Assembly: GCF_022539665.2 (NCBI RefSeq) | Contig: NC_081331.1 | Location: 4,312,501 to 4,376,500, forward strand | Reading direction: 5' to 3' | DNA length: 64,000 bases | Source: Daphnia carinata | Taxonomy: Eukaryota > Arthropoda > Branchiopoda > Diplostraca > Daphniidae | In this document: piece after piece, positions 1 through 12,974 of the stretch | Position numbering within the stretch: the first letter of the stretch is position 1 | How the letters are laid out: every line of letters begins with the position of its first letter | Translations under genes and position numbers: made by a program | The notes under the pieces: generated by a model | What the model was told of the DNA's origin: nothing | What the model saw: only the letters and a program-made list of their open reading frames with translations | Databases searched by the model: none

Positions 1-1223
1 TTTTTTTTTTTTTTTTGAAAGGGTGGTCCGTTTGCGTCCCGTCTCCAACCACTTCTAACACGTAGACATTTTTTTTTTTGTGTGTACATATCTCCTCATT
101 GGTTGTGCGTAAATACAAATAATGAAAGGTAGGAAGAGAAAATCAAGGCGTTGCGAATGGTTGGAGAAAGCGCAGACGTTCGTTACGAGACTTTTATTTA
201 TTATTATTTTTTTTTATCTCGTCTTTTTGTGGGTGACATCACACGTCTAGTTTGGCTCTCTTTTAACGGCCAATAAGCACAAAGTATTTGACCGAGTCTG
301 ATTTTTGACAAAACTCGAGTTGCGTGAAGAGAGAGGGGGAAGCCCGTTTGGTTTGGCGATGATATCAGCGACTTGAAACGGATGGGATCATTGTGTCCCA
401 CTTGGCCCGGTTTTTTTTTTATTTTATTATTATTTTACTGCGAACTGGAGAGTCGGTCAGTATGTTTTTTTCCCATGGAAAGACAACCTTCCTCAAGGTT
501 GGCCCGGCAGGAGAAAAAAAGAAATGGGTGGGTTTGTTTGAAAATGCCTCCTCCCTCCAGGCTATAAACATGTTATAGCTTTCTCTCTCTCTCCTCCTAC
601 TCCACCTTTCCTACTCCACTTCCTCCACCTTGCGTCCGGTTTTTTTCTTATTATCTAAAGAAATAAAGAAAAGCTTTGCTTTGTATTTTTTCGGTCACCT
701 GTTTGGCTTAGCCTTAAAATCTTTTTTTTTTTTTTTTTTTGCCTTTTAAAAAACGCACTTTGTTTGTTTTCAAAATCGAGTTATCTTTCTGTCGAATTGT
801 ATTCCTTTCTTTTAAATGGATAACACACGCGAAAGAAGAAAAGCGTACGTGCGCTATCGACGCAGGAATCCAGCTGCATCACAAAACAAAAACATGTAAA
901 CACAAAACAATGAAGCACTCATTTAACAAAAGAATTGAAAACAGGAAATTAGAAATTAAGGTGAGCGGGGGGGGGGGAGAAACAAACGGTGGAAGAGTTG
1001 CGCGAAATGTTGTTCCATGTTTAGACAGTTTGTGAATGAAAAGGCCTCCATGTTAAATCACGTTTCTTTCTTTTCGCGTGACCGTAATGAGCCTCGTCTT
1101 ACGACCACCCCATTAAAAAAATTTTTTTTTTTTTGCGCAATGAACGGATCTAAACTATTTTGAAAATGATGAAACGCTTTAGAAAAAAAAACATGCAGAT
1201 TTTGGAATGGCGTGCAGCAACGT
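1..1223. other. Non-coding flank, homopolymer-rich
   Basis: I see no gene here. The stretch starts with a T16 run, has a T20 run near 721-740 and a G9 run near 967, and its open frames are short and low-complexity. The part next to 1224 is presumably the 3' UTR and downstream flank of the minus-strand proline-rich gene. Confidence 0.6.
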
Positions 1224-3758
1224 TTAGCGACGGCCTCCTCGTGGCCGTATCCGTTCGCCGTAGTTGTCGGCCTGATCCGTTGGCTGGAACGATGCGTCCT
1301 CTTGCTGGTAAATGTCCAGCTGGGGCGCTTCGGACGGAGCGATGTTTGCGTAGGCATCTTGATGAAAGATGGGATCATTGAAAAATTCCGCCAATTCCGG
1401 ATCTTGATGTTGGTAATTGTCGATTTGCTGGGCGTTTTCCAACGCTGGCTGCTCGACGTATTGGACGATTTCTTGTTGAATCTCGCCGCTGGATGAGCCG
1501 GAATAACCTGTTGGTTCTGTCGGACCATAGGCTGCTTCTTCAACGGGCACCGTTTCAATTTCAGCTACAGCATGAGATTCCGGACCGGAGTAAACAGGGA
1601 CGGAAGAGGCTTCCGAATAAGACTGAGATTCGCTGGAACCAATGTCAGACGATCCAGAGCCGTAATTGAATTCCGGGGCGGATACTTCTTGAATAGCGAA
1701 ATTGGCTTTTGGCAGATCGGGTACAGTTTCCAGTTGAGAATACGCGGGGACGACGGACTCGGAAAAGGATTGCGGAGCGGAGTAGTCTGAAGGAGATTGG
1801 GCCAGTGCGGAATCTACTGGACCCGGCTGCGAATAAGTTGGGGCAGGTTCAGAGTAAACAGGTTCGTTTTGTTCGGGGTAAACGGGAGCTGGTTGAGAAT
1901 AAACGGGCTCCGATTGTTGGGGGTAGGCGGGCTCGGGTTGTTGGTTGTACGCGGGCTCGGGTTGTTGGTTGTATACGGGTTCGGGTTGTTGGTTGTATAC
2001 GGGTTCGGGTTGTTGGTTGTACACGGGTTCGGGTTGCTGGTTGTACACGGGTTCGGGTTGCTGGTTATACACGGGTTCGGGTTGTTGGTTGTAAACGGGC
2101 GCAGATTGAGGCGGGTAGGCGGATTCGGGTTGTTGAGAGTAAACGGGCTCGGGTTGAGAATAAAGAGGAGCCGGTGGAGTGTAAACTGGAGCCGAATAGG
2201 GCGCTGGAGCGTATTGAGCAGGAGCGTAGTAAGGCAGACGGGGAGCTGGTGGCAGGAAGGAAGGAAACGGAGGCCGGGCGACTTTGTAGAAATGCTTGCA
2301 TTTACCCTTGGGTGGGCAATGTCCTACCCACGGATAAGTGGCACTAGGTCCGGCTTGTAAGATGATCACCTTTTGCGGAACTGGATACGAATGGCCCTTT
2401 TGCTTCTTCTTGCCAGCGTCGACGAGCGCCAGGGACGCCAAAAGCGCCAAACAAAGCAACAAAGATATCACCTGTCGTAAAAGAAAAAAAAAAGAAATGT
2501 CGCCAAAATTAATCATCTAAATGCTTACCAACAATTCGAAAAAAAGAAAAATGAGCGTTGGTTTGTTTTGTCCCTTCACGGTTGTAACTGGAAGTAACAC
2601 GTTAGGAAACAAACGGCTGTCCGGCTTGACCCACTCGATTTATCGTTTCTCCTTCGTTTCAACAGCAATTGTTACGCGTAACAATGCGCGTCACAAACTT
2701 AATCTTTTAAGGTCGTGTTCGGAGGTTTTTTTTTTGTTTTGTTTTGTTTTGAAAATTTAAACGACGATCGCTTTATGCTTTAAAACGCCTTTAAGGAAGA
2801 GAGAGGCGTTCCACTCGATTGCACGTCCTCATCTTTCATTCGTTATGATCGACTTGAGTCACGTCACACGAAGCGAAACTTTCTCCAAACTTCACCTGCC
2901 CGCTAGGCTAATATGATAATTTTTTTTGTTTTTTGCCCATCCTTCCCAGGGTATTCAAACGCATTACGCGCAAAATGGAGAGAAAGCGGATGATGGGTCA
3001 GAAAATGGGCTGCTCACCATTCTTGTGTTCTCTTCCAACAACAACGAACTTTGGCAATTGATTAAATTCCTTTTTTTTTGTCGTCGTGGACGTATTACCT
3101 GATGTTGTAACCTTCTTTCTGTTGGTTTCACCGTCCCCCCCCCCTCTTCAAGAAGATGGGGCAGTTGAAGAGTGAGGGGGGGGGGAATGAATAATTAGAG
3201 GGGGGTTCTTCGTTTCCTGAATTATTTTGTTTGTTTGTTTTTTCTACTAGGAGAAGACGAAAGAAATTGCGTTTCTCTTTGTGGTAAAAAATGGCAGTTG
3301 TTTACTAGGTCAGTTGTTTAGCCATAATTTAAATAATCTAGTATGGATCTCTACTTGAAATGAATTGCTTTCGTATGGTAATCCAAAGCGGAATGTTTTT
3401 GCTTTAAGACCCGAGCGTTCGCTAATGTCTTTGCCCTTTTGAAATCTTGTTAGGGAAACCGCAAAATGTTTTCGTACTGTATTTTTTTTTTTTTTTTTTT
3501 TTACGTTCTTCTATTATGTCCGTCTGTGGTTGACAGTTGCGCACAGCTGGAAGAAGGATGCTTTCACGTTGGCATCCCGTACGTCAGGATTAGTGTAATC
3601 TTACCAACGTCCCCAATGTCTCTGGCATTCGGCCCCCATCCACTTCAAACACAAATTACGAACAATTCCCAAGCGTTTTTTTAAACACAAAATGTGGGGG
3701 TGTCAAAACTAAGATGTGGGTTTAAAAAAACAAAACAAAATCAACTTACCCTTGCCAT
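1224..3758 (-). CDS. Secreted proline/tyrosine/glutamine-rich repeat protein
   Basis: Two-exon model. Exon 1 is 3758-3750 (Met-Ala-Arg, then GTAAGT). Exon 2 is 2471-1224, entered after a ...TTTTACGACAG acceptor. The join is phase 0 and gives about 418 residues. The open frame continues upstream of the acceptor without a natural start, and the split start supplies a proper signal peptide: MARVISLLLCLALLASLALV, then DAGKKKQ. The mature protein has a small Cys-containing patch (CPPKGKCKHFYK) and a Pro/Tyr/Ala-rich stretch. Next come seven near-perfect octads of the type EPVYNQQP, then looser VY-S-QP repeats, and an acidic, Ser/Gln-rich C-terminal half ending in a basic RIRPRGGRR. There is no catalytic domain. 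It reads like an extracellular matrix, cuticle or secretion structural protein, which is inference from composition only. The intron is about 1.28 kb. Confidence 0.8.
1930..2098 (-). repeat. 24-bp coding tandem repeat (about 7 units)
   Basis: Seven consecutive 24-bp units encode the octad VYNQQPEP, with only a few synonymous or Val/Ala changes between them. The units are in frame, so gain or loss of a unit leaves the protein open. This makes a likely length-polymorphic coding minisatellite. Confidence 0.9.
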
Positions 3759-3981
3759 GATTGGCTATTTTGTTTGTATTTTTCTTCTTCAATGAAAACT
3801 GACTGGGATTCTTCAACGAATAATTCTCTTGGAATCCTTTGCGATAAATGTAGATGGAACGAGTTTTTTTTTGTTTTGTTTTTTTTAGATAAACGCTAGC
3901 GGAAATGTTATTTTTTTTCTTCTTCTTGTTATCGAATGTATTGGCTTTAGCGTCCGAAACAAGAGACACCGTTGTTTAAAA

Positions 3982-4016
3982 TGACGCCAGTTCTTGGCCG
4001 GCCGACCGTTTTTATA
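3982..4016 (-). promoter_or_regulatory. Putative core promoter: TATA box and initiator
   Basis: On the minus strand TATAAAAA lies at 4016-4009 and a TCATTT initiator-like site has its A at 3982, about 34 bp downstream. This would give a 5' UTR of about 224 nt before the ATG at 3758. The placement relative to the first coding exon is the main support. Confidence 0.5.
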
Positions 4017-7000
4017 CCAAGACCTCATTTCGCTCTCTCTCTTTTTTCTGTTCGTCTTCATTTCCCTCCTCTCGCCGAGCTGGCCCCCTGACAACGGGCT
4101 GCTCCATTGGACATGCCCCCTTCCAAGTTGCCTACTTCACCGAGGGCTGTTACCAACCACATAAGGGAGGGTTACCTGTTGGCTTTTATCAGCGTCCGAA
4201 ACAAAAACAAAAACAAAAAAATGCGCCAACTGAAAGAAGAAGACCACACTATTTGGCGAGAGACTATCGTGAATTGGAAATCGACCAAGTGCAATAATAA
4301 CATCACCGCAAACAGATGAGAGAAAGAAAAAAAACAAAAAAAACAGGGTGATGTGTAACATGTCGCGGGGTAGAAAAATGGACGAGAAAATGTGCAAACT
4401 TAAAATCGGGGAATTTTTTATGGAGGAAAAACAAAATAAATAAAAAAAAAAAGAGGAATTTTTTTGGAAAACCGCTCAAATATGTGGGTGACGCAATGCG
4501 TCCTTCTCTCTGAGACGATTTGCATCGGAGAAAATGGTCTTGAAGGGGAAAAGTTTCCTCTTTCTCTTTCTTCTTTAGGGTCTATTTTTTTGTGTGTGTG
4601 TGTGGGGGGGGGGGGGGATTGAGAGAAAGGCAACTTGGCAGCACGGCTAAGCCGTTTTCGTGTGACTAGAAAATTTGGCTTGCAGGTCGGTCTCTGAAAT
4701 TATTCAAAATTCTTCCACTGTCCCGCTGACTCTTGTAGCGCTAATAACGATCACGATACATTAGTGTACTCGATCTTTCCCCAACTAGAATCGAATCGCC
4801 TTTAACCAAAACAAATCCACTCAACACGGAATCTATCCATCAATTTTTGTATTGTTTTTTTTTATGTTTGTCTGACCAGGCGGCCGGCGTAAATGCTTTA
4901 AATGTATTTTTACACGCTGTTGGACCAAGGTCCCTCCTTTTTTTTCTTATTCATTGAGTATTTTGTTTTCGTACCCGGTGTGACCGATTTGCTCTATCCG
5001 TACAAACGATTGCGTTTATATTCTACTTTTTTCTATTTCGTGTGTTCCGTCCGTGCGACTCGAGTGGCCCGGCCAACACGCACAGGGTCCTACTTCTTTT
5101 GTTATATCCTGGTTGTAATGATATCGACCGAGATGCATCCGATGATGTATCGCATTCTTTTTTTTTTTTTTTTTTTCTTTTTTTTTATTAGAAACAAACC
5201 AAGAAAAAGTTTGTCTTTAAAACTTTCTCCGTCCTCTACTGTCGATACGTAAACACTCGTCATTGCCCAATAAGGTGTAGGAAGTCGATCTAAAATCATT
5301 AGAGCGGCAATTTTCTTATAGATTATTATGTCGGCGCGGCGCGGTCGGCGGTTACGGTGTTTACGCATGCGAGATATGGCGGCGATATACATCTCTATCG
5401 TAATGAGTCTCTCTCTCTCTCTCTCTCCCCCTCTCTTCGGGAATCTTACACAGGCAGGGGGGGGGGGGATAAAGAACAGTTGGGGTGGAACAAGAACGCG
5501 ATCGAGCCTGAACTTCACGAACATCTTCTCTTTTCCGTCTCCACTATATCACTACTTTCTTTTCTGTATACATTTTTTTTTTTTCGCTTTATTGGCTTTT
5601 TATTTGGGATTTTGTTTTTGTTTATCTCGTTTGATCGGATTGCGTTATTTCTAATGTTTTAATTTTATTTCTTGGCTTCAACTTTTTTTTTTCTTTTCAA
5701 ATTTGAATGTGGATTTGAAGGCGGGTGTGACTCTATTTCCAAGATTATTGTGATTTTTCCCTACCTATATTTCTCGGAACCCTTTCCCGGCGGGAACGCC
5801 GGCTTTTCAAGTGTGTCGCTACCGTCGCACATATAAAGCGTGAAATAGGGAGATTAACCCAAAGCCTCGGGTCTCTTATTTTTCTGGCCAGTATATATAA
5901 CGCGTACCCTCGACGCCTAGATTTCCCGCCCTGCGTGTTGCTTGACTCTATATTTGACAAGGCTGAGTAACGTGGCCCCCGCTCCGCCGCTGGCCAGCCG
6001 ACTAACACACCCAATAAAAAAAAAAAGTGGGGGGTGAGAAAGACGGAGGAAATCATATGAATAGTTGAAGTGGTTGAGACCGTCAGCGCCTTTTCTTTTC
6101 TTACCATAAGAACGTAAACAAAAAATTCAAAGCTATAGACGAACTTTCTTTTTTTTTTTTTTTCACGCATCCGCTTGAGGAGAGAAAATATGAGGCTTTA
6201 GATTTCATATTGGATCCTTACCACCAAATCAAAATAGAAAATTTTTTATTCAACTTCCGACCACGTCGAATGAATTTTGATGGCTACCAGACTGGAGCAA
6301 AAAATAAAACGCGGTTGATTATTGTATTTAAATGCATATTTTCTATTTTGTTCGATGTGCTACGTTGCCATCAGTTGAATGTAGTGCGATACAATGCAAT
6401 GGGAATGTGCGCATTAGTGGCTGGATGACGGGATGCTGGAAGGGGTTAAAAGCCGCAAGTCACGAAAGATGACTTCAAAAACAACAATGAAAAAGTGGGC
6501 CGCTTTTATCTTCTTTTTTCTTCCTTCTTTTGCATATTCAAATGTGGATCTTTAGGCTAAAAGAAAATGGCGATGCCGAGAAAGCTTTCACTTGATACCG
6601 GATTCTTTTTCTCTTTTTATTTTCTTCTTTTCTGCCAGCCGATATGCAGGTCGAACAGCGGCCTCGAACCTTTTTTCCATATACCAACAGCGTTTCCTCA
6701 CCGACGGGGCGGACGCATCGCCGTCGGTAAAAGCGAAACTTTCTTCACCTCTTTTCGAATACTTTCACCAGCGAGTCCGCACGTGCGATTTATATCCTCT
6801 CTCTCTTTTGCAAATATGGGCACGCATCGTTAATATTAATTTTTTTTTTTTTTTTTTTCGTTTCCTTGTTGCACGTATCGACTTTACCTTTCAACTTGGA
6901 ACAAAACAAAAAAAATGGGGTTTTCTTGTTTCGTTAAAAAATGACATCCATTCTTTTCGTTTAAAAATTAAAAAATCGGGTCCGCCAAAAAAGAAGAAAA

Positions 7001-8191
7001 AAGAAATCATTTTTGCGAGAACAATAGACCTGTGTTGTTGCAGTTGACGGTGACAGATTAGGAAGGTAGCGACCGACTGGCCGAACGACCGGACAGTACA
7101 AAACATCGTGAGTTTGTTATATTTACCACCTCTATTTATTTTTTTTTTCTTCTTTTTCTCGGGGCAAGTAGCATTAACAAAAGAAACAAAAAAAAAATTG
7201 GGGACATGCTGTGTGCTAGCATATTATTGCGGACGGTCGAAACAAAACGCGCACAATCGTCGACAAGTTCACACCATTAAACGTACCCGCGCATTCCACT
7301 TCCGCCAATAAACGGCTCAAAGTTAATAATAAGCTATCATTATTAACCAAGGGTTTTTTTTTTTTTTACCGGCTATATTTGGCGTTTGACGTCACGGGAT
7401 TTTATCTTGATTTGTTTTTGTTTTGTTTTTTTGTTTTTTCAGAAAGACGAAAAAGATTAGGTTGGATATTCGTGTGACATTATATTGTCGGTTTATGCGG
7501 TGCGCGATCTCTCGACCCCGCGGAACACACGGTTGCGCTCTTTGAACAGAGGCGGCCATTAAGAAAACAAAGAAAAAAGAAAACACAAAGGATTGAGTAG
7601 GAAAACGGAAAAAAAAAAAATGAAATACGAAAGGCATTAGTAGGCAGATCAGGGATAAGGAAGAAAAGTAGGGGGTGATGGCGGCGTATAGACGAGCAAT
7701 CTTCTATCATCGGGAAATGCTGACCGTTACGTCTCATCTCACATTGTGTAACAAATAAAAAGAAAAATAAAAGAATAGGAGTAGGAAAAGGAAAAGGCGA
7801 AGAGGGGCGACATGGTCCGTTGATGAAGCAACCAATCAATACTGCCGCTCTTTTAGTCTTTTTGTGGGTCGTGGCACTGCAGCAAGGCAACATTGGGGTA
7901 AGGCGTAACATAAAGGCCATCAACATGAAACTGGCGATATATTAAAGGTAGTCGATTTCAATTGCAGTGTGCCAGCGTTGGACATGATCAAACGAGTGGG
8001 TGGGTGGGTGGGTGGGTGACATAAATAATTCACGTGCATGGCTGATATGGTTGCGATTCTTGTTTTTGTGAGTCGAAACGATTTTCTTCTCGTTGCAAGG
8101 AAACAACATTTTTCGAATAAATTAAAATTGGGGAAAATGATCGAGCATTATTATTTTTTTTTTTAACAATTGCTGAATATTTTTGAGTGAG

Positions 8192-8224
<33 letters not shown>

Positions 8225-8725
8225 ACCGGACTTGGAGCGACAACTTCAGTTGCATCGGTTTTTGTTTTTTGAGTTGTTTTTCTAATTCCGGGAGTTTGTT
8301 TTTTTTTTTCTTTGAAAATCCTTCGTTGATAAAGTGAAAGGAACAATTGCAAACAAATATTGGGAAAACAATTCTAGAGTTCGATGAGAAGTAGCGAGTC
8401 AAAGAGTATGTTGTATGGGTTCTTCCTATTTTCTTTTAGCCGGACACTTAAAGGGTCCGACGTCAAGGACAACAGCAAACGTTACCGTTATTTGCAACCT
8501 GACATCGTTGAAGCCCGCGTCCAGCCAAGAGTAAAAACAAAACAGTCCTATTGCCATCGATGTCCGTCTATCTCAGCTGCCATCCGTTGCTGAGCCGATG
8601 GCATGATGGCCCTTCTCGAAATACTCGATGGAATCTAAAATCGAAAGAAGCGATTCAAATGTTACGTTTAACATTGATACCGACGTTCGGCGTCCCATCT
8701 TTTTTTGTTTTCATGGCACACATTT
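4017..8725. other. Intergenic, no gene seen; homopolymers and simple repeats
   Basis: About 4.7 kb between the promoter of the proline-rich gene and the 3' end of the Spätzle-like gene. Open frames on both strands are dominated by Phe/Lys runs that come from T/A homopolymers. The region includes a (CT)n tract near 5408-5433, T runs near 5158 and 6840, and a poly-A of about 29 near 8193. I saw no domain, signal peptide or consistent splice pairs. Confidence 0.6.
7996..8018. repeat. (TGGG)n microsatellite
   Basis: Five to six tandem GGGT/TGGG units on the plus strand. The G-runs could form a quadruplex. No gene overlaps it. Confidence 0.9.
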
Positions 8726-9024
8726 TTAAGAAATAGTTTGAACATTTACGTTGGAGCGTGAATCCAAGAACGGTTGCCTGAGAACGCAGACGCAACAGGA
8801 TGGAAAGGTGAAGGCTTCACGAACGATCTTGCCGTTTTTGATCGCTGCCAAATGACTGCAAATGTCGATTGGAATTGAATTAGTTTTTTTTTGTTTTGTT
8901 TTGTTTTTTAAACAATTTACTGGGTGACTTACTGTGTGACAAATTTCTGCATACAAACAGCTTTGAATCCGGCCGGGAAATTTTCTGCATGATGGCACGG
9001 CTTATTTTCACCTCTTGAAAAGAC

Positions 9025-9055
<31 letters not shown>

Positions 9056-11037
9056 AATAAGGAAAAATGTTGCCTTTTTTCTTTCAATTTTTTTTGAAAT
9101 TTGCGTAAATTTTAGTAAGGAAAGAAAATGAGCCAATAACGTTTGACATTTTAAGTTTTTCGTTGCGCATCTTTTTCTTTCGTTTCTTTTGCGCTCAGTT
9201 AATCGCTCGGATGTTGTAAGACCGAGCCCGAACGATTATAATTAACCGCCGCGCAACTGGGTCGCGGTCAACGTTGACGTGGGAAATTAGTGAGCCTGAA
9301 CATTTCCCGCATTCCTTTACTTGGCCATCAGCGAGCACAACTACATCGGAGAGTACACATGTACATACTCTTCCAACCTTGTGCCATTAAACTATATGTC
9401 GACGGTCTAACCTACATCACGTGGAGAACTTGTCCTCTCTGAAGAGCCTAGTTTGAAAATTGGCGGGTTTCTTATCCCGCACTCTTCAAAGCGCTTAATA
9501 TCTTAGCGCCGTGTGAAACATTTTCTTGTTTCGTTTGTTTTGTTTGTTATTCCTTTTTTCCCTTACCGACAAGTCTCGACGGTGATTGGCTGCGAGATGT
9601 TGTCTTGGTTGACGATCATCAACATTTCATTGTCTTTACTTCTGGCCGATTTCGGGAACAAGAAGTCAGTCTATTTATAAACAAAAAATGCGGAAATCAA
9701 ATTGAATGATGCGCAATGAGGATAACATGTACGCGTTTTTTTTATACCTTTGAATCGCAAAGAGGTAGAATATCAGTGGCGGACGTTGCTAACGGTTTGA
9801 TTCGGGTATTAATGGCGTGCGATGTCACTGCCGTACTTAAGTCGGGTTTGCGCTGGGCCAATATCATGGATTCGTCCGGCTGGCTACTCGACGCCAACGG
9901 TTGCTGTCATCACAAAATTGGGTTGTGTCATGAAAAGAGAACATTGCCGAACGTATTTGGCCAGCTGTTTGCGACTTACAATGTTATCGGCGAAAAACGT
10001 AGTCAACAGACTCCCGTTATCAGACATAAGGATCTCTTTGATGGCCTCCCTGTTGTTGAAAGGAAAAAAAAAAAAGAATTTAGTTTTTTTTTTTTAAATT
10101 TTTGCGATTTTTGTAACTTTTACTCGCTAGATGGCACTTTTGAAAAAAAAAAAAATTTGAAAAAGGGAAAAAAAAGGGAAATGGTGTACATGATGAATGT
10201 GGATTGGAAAACTCACGCTGGATAATTGGTCACGTCCTCGCAAAACTGCGACGATCCGTAAGATTGGCACTGAGATTCGTTCACTACCGGCGTCCAAACG
10301 GGTTGATTGATGGAGTCGAGCGAAGATGAAACGTCAGCCATTGCCGATCTGTCGGCCTCGCTAGCACCGACGCTCTCCGTCTTATTGCAACCGGGACGAC
10401 GTCCGTGATGTGGGAACCTATTCTTCATTCGATCTTGCACACCGAAATCGATTGCGGGAGCGCCTTCCATTGCATCGGCTTCCTTAACAACCACTTTGTC
10501 CCCATTAGCGGCTCCGAAAATCATATCGTCTTCCGTGTTCGGTTCCATCACGTTTCCCGTGTTCGACGCTTGTTGAATGTAAGGCTCCAAAGCGACGTCG
10601 ACGGCAGCGTCGCCGTCGACGAAGATGTCTTCGGTGTGGCGGTTTTTTCGCATAATTCCCGCCGAATTTAAACGACCGCCATTGCGAAGCTCGCGCAACC
10701 AATAGGGTAGCGAGGCTCTTCGTGCCACTCTGTGTGATGATGCGGATGGATTTGAAACGTCCCTACGGACCGTCCATACGGAAGAATCTGCGGAATGAAT
10801 TGCGAAGATGACGGCCAACGTCATATGGATAACCTGAAACAAATTGAACGTTAGTTGTGTTTTGTTTTGTCCTTTTGTTTTTATTTTAAAGGTCGCGAAA
10901 CTGAAACAGTCTCCGACTAAGCGCTAGCAGGAAATGGAAGTTTGGTATCATTTTCCATTCAATGGAAAATGAAAAACGATTTTTAAAAAAAACAAACTTT
11001 GAAGCAAATCCGATGAATGAAAACTCACTAGATTCAT
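8726..11037 (-). CDS. spz: Spätzle-like cystine-knot cytokine
   Basis: Seven exons, all joins in frame: 11037-11029, 10833-10217, 10049-9980, 9903-9748, 9670-9567, 9013-8933 and 8855-8726, giving 388 residues. Exon 1 is Met-Asn-Leu before GTGAGT. With exon 2 it makes the signal peptide MNLVIHMTLAVIFAIHSA. A dibasic VARR site lies early in the prodomain. The family block FCEDVTNYP, followed by AEAIKEILMSDN, spans exons 2-3. The C-terminal knot has all seven Spätzle cysteines (about C281, 318, 325, 339, 366, 367, 369). Its diagnostic pieces are FLFPKSARSKD, MIVNQDNI, ITVETC, FPAGFKAVCMQKFV and TFPSCCVCV. In Drosophila, Spätzle is secreted as a proprotein, cleaved before the knot, and activates Toll receptors in immunity and patterning. 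The exact processing site and which spz paralogue this is cannot be fixed from sequence alone. Most introns are 75-80 nt. Confidence 0.93.
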
Positions 11038-11248
11038 GACGCTATTTGCAATGGGGTGAAACGGGCGAGTAATAAATTAGAACGATGGATGGCCTGTTTT
11101 TCTTGGGTGGGGGGGGGGGGGGTCACACTTGAATCACTTTTTCGGGACGGGGGGAAAAAAAGAGAACTTCGGCCAAAATAAATAAATTAAATTGAAGGGT
11201 AGAGAAAAAGGAAGAGATGAGTGCAGTTCTCCGTGGAGCGGATTGAAA

Positions 11249-11284
11249 TGAATACCAGGCGGCTGAGACTGAGCCCTTTTTAAA
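11249..11284 (-). promoter_or_regulatory. Putative core promoter of the Spätzle-like gene
   Basis: On the minus strand a TATA-like TTTAAAAAG begins at 11284, and TTCATT, whose A is at 11249, sits about 35 bp downstream. The resulting 5' UTR would be about 212 nt and includes a C-run opposite the G-run near 11108-11122. The match to the TATA consensus is imperfect. Confidence 0.35.
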
Positions 11285-12932
11285 CATCCTTTTCGCTCAC
11301 TGTGCGTGCGTTATACGTGTGGAGGCGGACGGGGGTATTTCGAAATCACTTTTCTCTTCTCCAACATTGCCGCCGGGAGGCGACATTCCACTTCCGACGG
11401 GAGTTACAGCCTCTTTTTTTTTTTTTTTTTCTATCCCCTCTTTACAAAAACAAAATCTCTTTTATTGGCTTTTTTTTCCCCCTACTATCTTCGATAACGT
11501 TTCAAAAGACACGGGAAAACCGACAAACTAATTTTCGCTCACCGTTCCAACCGATCAATCGCTGTTAATGGGCAAGACTGGACGTGTTTACTTTCTTGGT
11601 AGGAAGGTGAACAAAAAAAAAAAAAAAAATTTGTAGCTGCATCTTTTGTGAGGAGAAATCGACAAAAATAGATCGGGGTTTTGTGTTTAAAAAGGGGGGC
11701 GAATACGTTGAAGAGTGACCTCTTGGTCGATTCACTCTCACGTCAAGAAAGTCTGCCTGTCTACATGGGTGGGGCTTAGATTCGAATGTTTTCAGGTCAC
11801 ATTTTTATCGCTAGGTCTCAATCTCTTCCCAACCAACATCCGGGTTTCCGCCATTCAGCTGAATACCAATTTCTTTTTCCTTTTCTCTCCCCCATCCCTT
11901 TTTTTTTCTAATTGTTTTTTTTTTTTTTTCTTAAGGTCATCAAATTTTTAAAAAATGATTTCAGACAAATTATTTTTTTTTGTACGTCGTTTTTCCTCGT
12001 CAGTATTATTTTTTTTTCACGCATTATCGTTTACCGGATTTCCAATAGCGTGACGGCAGATTATTTTTGTTAACTACTTGACGTATGAGTCATCCTTGCA
12101 CGACATCCTCTTACGTGCCAGTCCTCCCCGCCACCAAACGACCCCGCCTTTTAGATTGTGCTGATCAAATACGAGCGATTTTTTCGTTTATCTTTTTGAT
12201 TTTTTTTTTTTTCACGACATGTAAAACGTGCCCGTTCATTCAAGCCGTTGTACAACTGCCTCACGTTTCGCAAGGTTTCAAAAACTTTGCCGGTGTCACG
12301 CAGAACGTTGGTCCGCCGCTCTTTGATTTTTTTCTTTTTAACAAACTGTCCTCTCTTCCGTGTTGATGCGAAATAAAACCGGTACCCTAAAAGTCGGCGA
12401 ATTGTTTTTAAAAAGTTGATTGTGTCGGTAATAGCGAAACTCGCAATCGCCATACGACAACAACTCGCATCCTTCAATTTTACTTATCTAAACTGCACGT
12501 TTTGTTTTTATATATTTCCAGTGATTATTCCTTAATGAGGAACATTTTTTTTCCCCCTATCGCTAACGACTTTGCCGACTTCTCAGCCGATGATGTCACT
12601 AGATGACGTCAAATTTCCCTTTGTCACGATGACTGTTGATATTATTAGATAGCGCTACTAACGAGCATACCGGTATCGCTCCGGGCGTGGGCGTCCGCGA
12701 CAGCTCTTAACCCGACCTCGTTAAATGATTAAAAAAATGAACATATTTTTTTTTTGTTCCTTTCATTTCCGTTTAAAGGGGGAAATTTCCTTTACATATA
12801 AAAATTGCGGTAGATTGCGACTATTTTTGCGTACACGCATTCGAACCGCCCGCTAGTGGACCGTGACGCTTGTTCATTCATTCGCGCAATCGTTGTCGGC
12901 AGTGAACGCTTCCATATGCGTCATCAACTGTT

Positions 12933-12974
<42 letters not shown>

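Noticed and set aside
1709-2360. Plus-strand Arg/Val- and Gly/Leu-repeat frames of about 200 codons
   Set aside because: Shadows of the 24-bp repeat in the minus-strand proline-rich gene.
5102-5654. Overlapping open frames of 100-140 codons on both strands
   Set aside because: They are built on poly-T/poly-A and (CT)n tracts, giving runs of Phe, Lys or Ser-Leu. Opposite strands are open together, which marks low complexity.
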